NCBI GenBank assembly: GCA_019416285.1
Contig: DXXM01000009.1
Span: 27,324-91,323 of the forward strand
Length of the DNA stretch: 64,000 nucleotides
Origin: Bacteroidales bacterium
GTDB taxonomy: Bacteria > Bacteroidota > Bacteroidia > Bacteroidales > Muribaculaceae
Reading direction: 5' to 3'
A program made the position numbers and the translations under genes. Within the stretch, counting starts at the first letter, position 1; each line of letters starts with the position of its first letter. The notes below the pieces were generated by a model that did no database searches, was not told the DNA's origin, and worked only from the letters and a program-made list of their open reading frames with translations. This document shows, piece by piece, positions 1-7,061 of the stretch.

Positions 1-417
1 GCAGCCCGCATGCGCGCCATGCTCATCTTCGCGGTGTTCCCCCTCCTCGCACTTCTTGCACAGCCCCTCAGCTCCATGTCGCCCTGGCTCCCCATTATTA
101 TTATAGGTATCGCCGGTGCAGCACACCAGTCATGGAGCGCCAACATCTACTCGGTTGTAGGCGACATGTTCCCCAAATCCACCATCGCCACCATCATCGG
201 TATCGGCGGTATGGCCGGAGGTCTCGGATCATTCCTCATCAACTACTGTTCAGGTATCCTCTTTGACTACGCAGCCCAGACTCAGATGTCGTTCATGAGC
301 TTCACAGGCAAACCCGCAGGCTACTTCATCGTATTCTGCATCTGCGGTGTCGCCTACCTCATCGGCTGGATTATCATGAAGATACTTGTTCCCCGCTACA
401 AGAAAATAGAGGCATAA
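1..417 (+). CDS. MFS transporter, C-terminal part (cut by window edge)
   Basis: The frame is open from base 1, so only the last 138 residues are visible. They hold four strongly hydrophobic segments and the pattern GDMFPKSTIATIIGIGGMAGGLG, split here as GDMFPKSTIA and GIGGMAGGLG. This pattern is typical of the second half of hexuronate/sugar-acid permeases of the ExuT/anion:cation symporter group of the major facilitator superfamily. Such inner-membrane permeases import galacturonate or glucuronate with protons, which would fit the pectin enzymes elsewhere in the window. The substrate is inferred, not shown. The tail ends in a basic stretch (PRYKKIEA), normal for a cytoplasmic C-terminus. A duplicated 84-bp segment begins one base after the stop codon. 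Confidence 0.8.
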   Translation, partial: AARMRAMLIFAVFPLLALLAQPLSSMSPWLPIIIIGIAGAAHQSWSANIYSVVGDMFPKSTIATIIGIGGMAGGLGSFLINYCSGILFDYAAQTQMSFMSFTGKPAGYFIVFCICGVAYLIGWIIMKILVPRYKKIEA

Positions 418-418
418 A

Positions 419-502
419 CGACCATCACATCCGGCCTGTAGGGACGCGACATGTCGCGTCCTTCCTGACAAAAACATAGCCTCGGCAAGATATAAACCAA
501 CC
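419..502. repeat. 84-bp inverted duplicate, copy 1
   Basis: This segment matches the reverse complement of 10457-10540 over 84 bases with no gaps and four mismatches by eye. The other copy spans the last codons of the plug gene and the plug-DUF3109 spacer. It contains the 20-base palindrome at 442-461. It starts just after the MFS stop codon. Confidence 0.9.
442..461. repeat. 20-nt perfect palindrome GGACGCGACATGTCGCGTCC, copy 1
   Basis: Perfectly self-complementary. An identical copy lies at 10498-10517 and a variant with paired changes (GCGGCATGCCGC core) at 49549-49568. All share a CTACAG flank on one side. This looks like a small dispersed palindromic (REP-like) element. Confidence 0.85.
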
Positions 503-536
503 AGACCGCTCAGAAATTATCCAACCCTCTCAATAC

Positions 537-575
537 GCTACGCCGACCCCTCAACCCGGTCGGCGTAGCTTTTTT
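537..575 (+). terminator. Rho-independent terminator
   Basis: A GC-rich stem (GCTACGCCGACC paired with GGTCGGCGTAGC) with a 9-base loop is followed directly by six T. It terminates the MFS transporter transcript. Confidence 0.9.
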
Positions 576-617
576 CGTACCTATTTCGTCACAAAATATC
601 AAAATCCCTCTCCTCGG

Positions 618-649
618 GTTGCCGCTGAAATAAATTTTCTCTATCTTTG
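618..649 (+). promoter_or_regulatory. Bacteroidetes-type promoter
   Basis: GTTG at 618-621, a 20-bp spacer and TATCTTTG at 642-649 match the -33/-7 pattern (TTTG, TAnnTTTG). Transcription would start near 655, leaving about 480 nt before the zinc-ribbon gene at 1138. Confidence 0.55.
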
Positions 650-654
650 CTCAC

Positions 655-1137
655 ACAACCGATAGAGTTCGGTTGACTTTACATATCATTTTTAAAAGCG
701 TTTTTGCTTATCTTCTAACAGAAAATCGCCAAAAAGTATGTTCGGGAAAGATAATGCAGTACAAAACGCTCATGCTCGTCTATATCCACCCGCGACGAGC
801 GGGTGTCGGTATATCGACATGGCGTGGGGGTGGACTGTATATTTCCGAAAGGCGTTTGGCGATGCCTCTGTTAGATATTCAGCACAAAGTCCCTGCGCTT
901 TTCCATTTCTTTAACCTTAACAATATTACTGTCACACGTTGGGGACGCGACAGACAGCCTTATTTACACATGAGAACGTTTTTTATAGTATGCGCGGTAA
1001 ATACAAGTGCATTTCATTCACAAAATAATGTGATGTCAGTAAAATTCAACCGGGTTTAATTATAATTTTTATCGTGCATCTCCGGATATGCGCGTGGCTA
1101 TGCGCATATCCGGAAGGCTTAATATCTGCGTACCAAG
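655..1137 (+). other. Long untranslated stretch ahead of the zinc-ribbon cluster
   Basis: I see no convincing gene here. An open frame at 673-1059 lacks recognisable protein character. Structure is present: a hairpin at 787-805 (CACCCGC/GCGGGTG), a GGC/GCC hairpin near 854-869, and a 12-bp perfect stem at 1082-1113 (CCGGATATGCGC paired with GCGCATATCCGG) just before the next gene. It may be a leader RNA of the zinc-ribbon cluster, or a decayed repeat. Confidence 0.4.
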
Positions 1138-1863
1138 ATGAAATTCAAATGTAATTCATGCCGGCATGTGTTTGAGCATGAAGCGAATCAGAATGAATGT
1201 TTCTGTCCGAAATGCGGCAATATTAGCACCCGTTGTGCGGAAGAAAAAGAAGAGGAACATCATGCCTTATGCAAGGAATGTGGAACAGAAATTCCCGCTG
1301 GCTCCACATCCTGCCCCGTTTGCGGATGCCCTGCCTCTTCCTCTAAACCCAGGCATTGCCGTGAGTGCGGTGCAGAACTGAAAGATTCCGTACATGTTTG
1401 TCCTCAATGCGGATGTCCAGTCTCTCCGGCCATGCTCCTTCCGGTCGCCATCTTCCCTCCCGTAACCATCAACCAGACAGCTATTCCTATGGAAGTTGAC
1501 GAGCAGGAATTGTCTCTTCCTCAAAGGAGCAAGGCTTTATACTGGTATATCGGCGGGATTGCCGCGATTATGTTGGTAGGTTTCGGCTTATTTTATTCCG
1601 CCACTGACTTTTTCAAAGATAAGGCTTCCGCGTCGGAATCTGTTACCCAAACTCCCACACAGGTAGTAATCGACGGAACTAATCTGCGTATGCGGTATGC
1701 ACCACTTCCGGAGGCTGAGACATACAAGAGGATTGACGGAAGCGACTGCTACCCGAAAAAAGGTGAACGCTTCACCTATAAGGGAGAAACCGGAGACTTT
1801 TATAAGATTGATTATAACGGACTTGAGCTATACGTCTCCAAACTACATACTCACACAGAATAA
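1138..1863 (+). CDS. Zinc-ribbon membrane protein with extracytoplasmic SH3-like domain
   Basis: 241 residues. Three zinc-ribbon cysteine sets are visible: C5/C8/C23/C26, C45/C48/C59/C62 and C74/C77/C88/C91. A single membrane segment lies near 134-154, and an SH3-like tail (about 176-236) contains NLRMRYAP, a pattern seen in bacterial SH3 domains. The expected topology is ribbons in the cytoplasm and SH3 in the periplasm. The first 65 residues are nearly the same as those of the protein at 2468, so the two are tandem paralogues; this one lacks the long C-terminal TonB part. Function is unknown. A sensor, scaffold or envelope-stress role is only a guess. Confidence 0.8.
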   Translation: MKFKCNSCRHVFEHEANQNECFCPKCGNISTRCAEEKEEEHHALCKECGTEIPAGSTSCPVCGCPASSSKPRHCRECGAELKDSVHVCPQCGCPVSPAMLLPVAIFPPVTINQTAIPMEVDEQELSLPQRSKALYWYIGGIAAIMLVGFGLFYSATDFFKDKASASESVTQTPTQVVIDGTNLRMRYAPLPEAETYKRIDGSDCYPKKGERFTYKGETGDFYKIDYNGLELYVSKLHTHTE

Positions 1864-1897
1864 TTCTTTATTTTTTTAACATTAAATCTTTTATATT

Positions 1898-2326
1898 ATG
1901 GCACTTATCTATTGCTCCAATTGTGGAAAGCAGGTTTCAGACAAAGCGACAACCTGCGTTCATTGTAATGCAGCCCTTTCACCCGCACAACCTCAGGCAC
2001 AACCCCAACCTCAGCCTCAGATGGCTCAGCAACCCTTCCAGCAGCACACAAATGCTACTCAACAGGCCGTGTACGTGAATGTTCCCTCCAAACAGTCCAA
2101 CGGTATAGGCACTGCCGGACTCGTACTCTCCATTCTCGGACTCTTTCTCGGATGGATACCTGTGCTCGGATGGATTGTATGGTTCCTCGGTGTCCTTTTC
2201 AGCTTCATCGGCATGTTCAAAAGTCCGCGCGGATGTGCTATCGCCGGTTTCATTATCTCATTTATATGGCTGATTATTTTTGTATTTGCCGTCGGATCTA
2301 TCGCATCCCTTGCAGCCTTTAGTTAA
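1898..2326 (+). CDS. Zinc-ribbon protein with DUF4190-like membrane domain
   Basis: 142 residues. An N-terminal zinc ribbon (C6, C9, C20, C23) is followed by a Pro/Gln-rich linker (about 29-65) and a very hydrophobic domain (about 70-140) with two to three membrane spans separated by KSPRG. This resembles DUF4190 proteins. It lies 34 bp after the preceding zinc-ribbon gene and probably shares its transcript. Its role is unknown; shared zinc ribbons and position suggest it works with its neighbours in the inner membrane. Confidence 0.8.
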   Translation: MALIYCSNCGKQVSDKATTCVHCNAALSPAQPQAQPQPQPQMAQQPFQQHTNATQQAVYVNVPSKQSNGIGTAGLVLSILGLFLGWIPVLGWIVWFLGVLFSFIGMFKSPRGCAIAGFIISFIWLIIFVFAVGSIASLAAFS

Positions 2327-2343
2327 ACTATAGCATGAGCAGT

Positions 2344-2437
2344 AAGTATTTGTGCATTTTCAGATTTCCGATAATCGCTTGGCTACTGTAGACTCCCACC
2401 GGCTCCGGATATTTTCAAAATGCACAGATACTTTCTG
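2344..2437. repeat. Long-loop inverted repeat
   Basis: AAGTATTTGTGCATTTT near 2344 is mirrored by AAAATGCACAGATACTT near 2420, with about 60 bases between. It could shape the transcript between the second and third zinc-ribbon genes. Confidence 0.45.
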
Positions 2438-2467
2438 TTTTATCACTACAAAAAACCGCGTACCAAA

Positions 2468-4084
2468 ATGAAATTCAAATGTACCTCATGTCAGCATGTA
2501 TTCGAATATGAAGCGGACAAAAACGAATGTTTCTGTCCTAAATGCGGCAATATCAGCACTCTCTGCAATGGAGAAAAAGAGGAGGAGGAAGAACCGTCTG
2601 CCGTGTGCAGTGAATGTGGAACAGTAATTCCTTCCGGTTCAACCTCCTGCCCGGTTTGCGGGTGTCCCGTATCCGCCACACAGCATCGGCATTGCGAAGA
2701 ATGTGGCGCGGAAGTGCCTGATTCCGCTCAGGTTTGCCCTCAGTGTGGTTGTCCTGTCGTTGCTCCAATGTCCTCTCAGTCATCAGAGACGCAGTGCACA
2801 AGTGAGAGTGGAAGCTCCGCGGCAGACAAGATGCCGGAAAATGCCTCCGATTCCCTGTCTGACTACACGACAGAAGAAGAGAAGCGGAAGAAACTCTATT
2901 ATATTATAGGAGGGGCGGTTCTCGGATTGGCCGTTTTAGGGTCACTTATATGGTTCTTTATCGGACGTTCATCCGACTCCGAGACTGACCGCGACCGGCA
3001 TATTGTCATTGCCGAAAATCTTTTCTTCCGTTCATCACCATCAGCCATAACCGACAAAAACCTTATCAACAAACTCCCTTACGGCACCGAACTCAAACTT
3101 CTCGGTCGTGATGGTGACTGGGCCGAGGTGGAAGTGGAAGGCGAACACGGCTATGTCGGCTGGCGCTACATCCTCCCCGACTCGTCGTTCAAACGCCTCA
3201 ATGCGACATGGGACACGGTAAACATACGCGAAATCGTGGACCAGAACCGCTCGCGCCTCGCAGTGTTCGACTATATCAACAGACATTCGCTCGAAACAGG
3301 TGCTCCCTACTGGCAGATAAACTACGCCAACGAAAAAGGTCAGATGCCCAACAGTGTCGCATGGCCCGACCTCAAAAACATGTATGACAAATATCCCGAA
3401 TTTGCCTTCATAATCGAAAACGGCCTGACCCACGAGCGTCGCATGGCCATTTACTCCTTCGACCACGACACCGAAGAACCGGTACTTATCTACGACGAAC
3501 CGGTCGTTTACGACGGCCTGATACGCGACATCAGCCTCGACCGCCGGGGCAATCTTCAGATAAGCTTTACCGGAAATCTTATAGGCGCGTCCTATGAGGA
3601 AGAGGATGACCTCGGTTGCGCCACTTATGAAGAACTGTATCAGGAAGAGACCACCCATGAACCAGCGGCAGTCCCGGAAGATATTCTGAACTCCATCAAA
3701 GCCACAGAACTTCAGATTTCCACTCAAGAAACCGTGGAGGAGCCGATTGAACCCGAAGTCGACCAAAACAAGACCTACTATTCAGTTGATCAAGATCCAA
3801 AGTTTCCGGGAGGCGATGCGGCCATGATGCGTTGGATCAGCGAACATCTCCGCTATCCGGCAATGGCACAGGAAAATAACATACAGGGGCGCGTGGTAGT
3901 ACAATTCATTGTCACCAGAAGCGGCAAAATCGGGGAAGTCAAGGTGATCCGCTCTAAGGATCCGGACCTTGACAGAGAAGCTATCCGCGTTGTCAGGACA
4001 CTACCCGACTTCACACCCGGGACAATAAAAGGCGTCCCTGTCGATGCCTGGTACACCCTCCCCATCAACTTCCGTCTCTCATGA
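2468..4084 (+). CDS. Zinc-ribbon/TM/SH3/TonB C-terminal domain protein
   Basis: 538 residues from the ATG at 2468. I prefer this start to an in-frame ATG 48 bases upstream because the paralogue at 1138 begins with the same MKFKC. Order: three zinc ribbons (C5/C8/C23/C26, C47/C50/C61/C64, C76/C79/C90/C93); one membrane span (about 144-168); an SH3-like domain (about 180-240); a mixed middle region; and a TonB C-terminal domain (about 447-538) containing FPGGDAAM and GRVVVQFIV. In known TonB proteins this domain contacts outer-membrane receptors. No ExbB/ExbD genes are nearby and the usual short N-terminal anchor is replaced by a cytoplasmic zinc-binding module. Energy transduction or signalling is inference. 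Confidence 0.85.
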   Translation: MKFKCTSCQHVFEYEADKNECFCPKCGNISTLCNGEKEEEEEPSAVCSECGTVIPSGSTSCPVCGCPVSATQHRHCEECGAEVPDSAQVCPQCGCPVVAPMSSQSSETQCTSESGSSAADKMPENASDSLSDYTTEEEKRKKLYYIIGGAVLGLAVLGSLIWFFIGRSSDSETDRDRHIVIAENLFFRSSPSAITDKNLINKLPYGTELKLLGRDGDWAEVEVEGEHGYVGWRYILPDSSFKRLNATWDTVNIREIVDQNRSRLAVFDYINRHSLETGAPYWQINYANEKGQMPNSVAWPDLKNMYDKYPEFAFIIENGLTHERRMAIYSFDHDTEEPVLIYDEPVVYDGLIRDISLDRRGNLQISFTGNLIGASYEEEDDLGCATYEELYQEETTHEPAAVPEDILNSIKATELQISTQETVEEPIEPEVDQNKTYYSVDQDPKFPGGDAAMMRWISEHLRYPAMAQENNIQGRVVVQFIVTRSGKIGEVKVIRSKDPDLDREAIRVVRTLPDFTPGTIKGVPVDAWYTLPINFRLS

Positions 4085-4124
4085 CCCCATCACTTATCCA
4101 CCATCCCTACTTATCTCCCCGATT

Positions 4125-4979
4125 ATGAAACATATTCTCACCACACTCCTTTCACTCCTCCTCGCCGTCAGTCTTAACGCCCAGTCCGGAAAACAGTGGC
4201 TCGCAGCCGCCCGTCAGGGCCGTGTCGAAGCCATGCACCCCACAGCAGTCCGCTATCTCAATGGCTTTGACGGACTGCCCAAGGACAAAGCCAAAGCTCT
4301 CTATTGGGCAGAGAAAGGCGCTGAACTCGGCAATGTCGACGCGATGCTTCTCACAGCAGCCATATATCAGGACCACGAAAAAAATCTGATGGATTCAAAA
4401 ACAATCTACTGGTATGAAAAAGCGGCTCAGACCGGTTCCAAAAAAGCCATGTCCGATTTATGCCGGACATACACCTCTATTTTCTATCCCCTCGCTGATG
4501 ATAAGCCGGCACGGATAAAGTGTACGGAACGTCTGATTTACTGGTACGACCGTATGTCACAGTCCTATGAGTTTTCCGAAAGCGAGCGCCAGAGCTGTGC
4601 AAGCATGAAACGTAATTTTGAGCGCGAACTGTCCAAGCTCAAAGGAGAGACACCGGACTATGGTTCCCCCGCAGTGCAGCAAGAGAAAGAGGAGGAAATT
4701 GTACCGGCCCAGTTTCCGGGCGGTGATGCGGCCATGCGGCAGTTCATAGCCAAAAATCTCAACAAGGCTCTCGGCGACCGCTTCAACACGCACGGGACAG
4801 TCGTGGTCAGCTTCACGGTCTACGACAACGGTTCGATTGACAACATCGAAAGCACCCACCTTCACTCAAATCTCGACACCGAAGCCAGGCGCGTGGTAAA
4901 AATAATGCCCCGTTGGACGCCCGGCACCAAAGGCGGCCGCCCGGTCAGCATGAAGCGCCGCGTATCAATCGAATTCTGA
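4125..4979 (+). CDS. Exported Sel1-repeat protein with TonB C-terminal domain
   Basis: 284 residues from ATG 4125, where a signal peptide begins (MKHILTTLLSLLLAVSLNAQ). An in-frame upstream start inside the previous gene would bury this signal. After the signal come Sel1-like/TPR-type helices (about 30-130, with ALYWAEKGAELGNVDAM and IYWYEKAAQTGSK) and a TonB C-terminal domain (about 190-284, with FPGGDAAM and VVVSFTVYDNG). It shares the FPGGDAAM entry motif with the preceding protein. No membrane anchor other than the signal is visible, so it is probably periplasmic. It follows the previous gene by 40 bp and is likely co-transcribed. Function unknown. Confidence 0.8.
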   Translation: MKHILTTLLSLLLAVSLNAQSGKQWLAAARQGRVEAMHPTAVRYLNGFDGLPKDKAKALYWAEKGAELGNVDAMLLTAAIYQDHEKNLMDSKTIYWYEKAAQTGSKKAMSDLCRTYTSIFYPLADDKPARIKCTERLIYWYDRMSQSYEFSESERQSCASMKRNFERELSKLKGETPDYGSPAVQQEKEEEIVPAQFPGGDAAMRQFIAKNLNKALGDRFNTHGTVVVSFTVYDNGSIDNIESTHLHSNLDTEARRVVKIMPRWTPGTKGGRPVSMKRRVSIEF

Positions 4980-5143
4980 TACGTGCCAACACCAACACCC
5001 TCTTACTTTCATTCAAAACAAAATCCTGTTTGACGGCAACGAATATAGTCCCAGCCGATACTGATACAGCTCTTTTTCACCACTTTTAAACCCATGTCAA
5101 GATTTTTTTTGATAAAAACGGATGAAATTTCTGCGAAAAGAGT

Positions 5144-5151
5144 TACATTTG
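5144..5151 (+). promoter_or_regulatory. -7 promoter element for the ferredoxin gene
   Basis: TACATTTG matches TAnnTTTG, 83 bp before the ferredoxin ATG. I see no clear -33 partner at the usual spacing. Confidence 0.45.
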
Positions 5152-5234
5152 CAGAGCAATATCTGCTGCGGCTTGCCGCCGCGGTCAGACAATCTGTTTC
5201 GTATAAATTATCTAACAACCAAAATTAATCTATC

Positions 5235-5405
5235 ATGGCTTACGTTATCACTGACTCTTGCGTGGCTTGCGGCACCTGCCAGCCCGTTTGCCCCGTCGAC
5301 GCTATCTCTGAAGGCGACATCTACCACATCGATCCCGACACCTGCATCGAGTGCGGTTCTTGCGCAGAAGTTTGCCCCAGCGAAGCAATCGTCCCCGGCG
5401 AATAA
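5235..5405 (+). CDS. 2[4Fe-4S] bacterial-type ferredoxin
   Basis: 56 residues starting MAYVITDSCVACG. Two classical CxxCxxCxxxCP cluster motifs are present: C9, C12, C15, C19 and C37, C40, C43, C47. Length and spacing match clostridial-type ferredoxins, which carry low-potential electrons between enzymes such as pyruvate:ferredoxin oxidoreductase and hydrogenases in the cytoplasm. It is a single-gene unit: a -7 element lies upstream and a strong terminator begins 47 bp after the stop. Confidence 0.95.
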   Translation: MAYVITDSCVACGTCQPVCPVDAISEGDIYHIDPDTCIECGSCAEVCPSEAIVPGE

Positions 5406-5451
5406 TAGCAATCCGGCAAGAAGTCTCAATTTTTTATTCAGACACTGCTTC

Positions 5452-5496
5452 AAAAGCTGTCTCCATGTGTTCTACAACATGGAGACAGCTTTTTTT
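5452..5496 (+). terminator. Rho-independent terminator of the ferredoxin gene
   Basis: A 17-bp stem (AAAAGCTGTCTCCATGT paired with ACATGGAGACAGCTTTT), loop of 8, then a run of T. Confidence 0.92.
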
Positions 5497-5530
5497 CACT
5501 TTTTTCATCCACCCTATCAAATTAAATTAT

Positions 5531-5538
5531 TACATTTG
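5531..5538 (+). promoter_or_regulatory. -7 promoter element of gdhA
   Basis: TACATTTG (TAnnTTTG) lies 52 bp before the gdhA start, directly after the ferredoxin terminator. The -33 element is not clear. Confidence 0.5.
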
Positions 5539-5589
5539 CACCGTTAACCAAAAATCATCAATACACACCAACCACAAATCTTTTGTATC

Positions 5590-6927
5590 ATGGATATCAA
5601 CACCATTCTGAGCAACCTCGAGGCCAAGCACCCGGGTGAAAAAGAGTATCTCCAGGCAGTCAAGGAAGTCCTTATCTGCGTTGAGGACGTCTACAACCAG
5701 CATCCCGAGTTTGAAAAGGCTAAAATCATCGAGCGCATGGTCGAGCCTGACCGCATCGTTACCTTCCGCGTCACCTGGGTTGACGACAAAGGCGAAGTGC
5801 AGAACAACATCGGCTACCGCGTTCAGTTCAACAATGCCATTGGCCCGTACAAAGGTGGTATCCGCTTCCACGCTTCTGTAAACCTCTCGATCCTCAAGTT
5901 CCTCGGCTTCGAGCAGACTTTCAAAAACGCTCTCACAACCCTCCCCATGGGTGGTGCCAAAGGCGGCAGCGACTTCTCGCCCCGCGGCAAGAGCGACGCT
6001 GAAATCATGCGCTTCTGCCAGGCCTTCATCCTCTGCCTCTGGAAGAACCTCGGTCCCGACCGCGACGTTCCCGCAGGCGATATAGGTGTAGGCGGCCGCG
6101 AAGTTGGCTACATGTACGGTATGTACAAGAAACTCGTCAACGAGTGCACCGGCACATTCACCGGCAAGGGCCTCGACTTCGGCGGTTCACTCATCCGTCC
6201 TGAAGCCACCGGTTTCGGCGCTCTCTACTTCGTTCAGAGCATGCTCGCCGAGAAGAAAGACGACATCAAGGGCAAAATCATCGCTGTTTCAGGCTTCGGT
6301 AACGTTGCATGGGGCGCTGTGACAAAGGCTACTGAACTCGGCGCCAAGGTTGTCACCATCTCGGGCCCCGACGGTTACATCTACGACCCCGACGGAATCT
6401 CCGGCGACAAGATTGACTATATGCTCTATCTCCGCGCCACCGGCGAAGACATCGTCGCTCCCTACGCTGAGAAATATCCCAACGCCACATTCTTCCCCGG
6501 CAAGAAACCCTGGGAGCAGAAGGTCGACATCGCCCTCCCCTGCGCTACCCAGAACGAAGTCGACGGCGAAGATGCCAAGAAACTCGTGGCCAACAGCGTA
6601 GAGCTCGTGGCTGAAGTCTCCAACATGGGCTGCACACCCGAAGCCATCGACACATTCCTCGCTTCCAAGACTACCTATGCTCCCGGCAAGGCTGTCAACG
6701 CAGGCGGTGTGGCAACTTCAGGCCTCGAAATGAGCCAGAACGCCGAACACCTCCAGTGGAGCGCCGAGGAAGTTGACCGCCGTCTCCATGAAATCATGAA
6801 GAATATCCACACCCAGTGTGTGAAACACGGCACCGAACCCGACGGCTACATCAACTACATGAAGGGCGCCAACATCGCCGGCTTCATGAAGGTTGCCAAC
6901 GCCATGATGGGCCAGGGCATCATCTGA
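5590..6927 (+). CDS. gdhA: NADP-type glutamate dehydrogenase
   Basis: 445 residues, the standard length for the hexameric bacterial enzyme. It interconverts 2-oxoglutarate plus ammonium and glutamate, the main ammonia-assimilation route in gut Bacteroidales. Visible hallmarks: GPYKGGIRFH, LPMGGAKGGSDF (catalytic lysine region), PAGDIGVGGREVG, and the Rossmann segment VSGFGNVAWG. The C-terminus (MKGANIAGFMKVANAMMGQG) is also typical. It stands alone between its own promoter element and a terminator. NADPH rather than NADH preference is inferred from the family. Confidence 0.97.
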   Translation: MDINTILSNLEAKHPGEKEYLQAVKEVLICVEDVYNQHPEFEKAKIIERMVEPDRIVTFRVTWVDDKGEVQNNIGYRVQFNNAIGPYKGGIRFHASVNLSILKFLGFEQTFKNALTTLPMGGAKGGSDFSPRGKSDAEIMRFCQAFILCLWKNLGPDRDVPAGDIGVGGREVGYMYGMYKKLVNECTGTFTGKGLDFGGSLIRPEATGFGALYFVQSMLAEKKDDIKGKIIAVSGFGNVAWGAVTKATELGAKVVTISGPDGYIYDPDGISGDKIDYMLYLRATGEDIVAPYAEKYPNATFFPGKKPWEQKVDIALPCATQNEVDGEDAKKLVANSVELVAEVSNMGCTPEAIDTFLASKTTYAPGKAVNAGGVATSGLEMSQNAEHLQWSAEEVDRRLHEIMKNIHTQCVKHGTEPDGYINYMKGANIAGFMKVANAMMGQGII

Positions 6928-6990
6928 TAAACCCGCAACTTCCGCCGCATCATAATTCCGGTTATGATGTGAGTGTCAGAAAATAATCAT

Positions 6991-7040
6991 TAAGAGAATG
7001 AACAGCCTTCCACAGACCGTTCATTCTCTTAATTCTTTTA
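6991..7040 (+). terminator. Terminator of gdhA
   Basis: TAAGAGAATGAAC pairs with GTTCATTCTCTTA across a 15-base loop, followed by a T-rich tail. Confidence 0.75.
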
Positions 7041-7061
7041 TTGAAACCCCCAAAATATAGC

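Noticed and set aside
673..1059. 128-codon open frame on the plus strand
   Set aside because: Odd composition, no signal or domain, crosses structured DNA, and starts right after a promoter; better explained as leader RNA.
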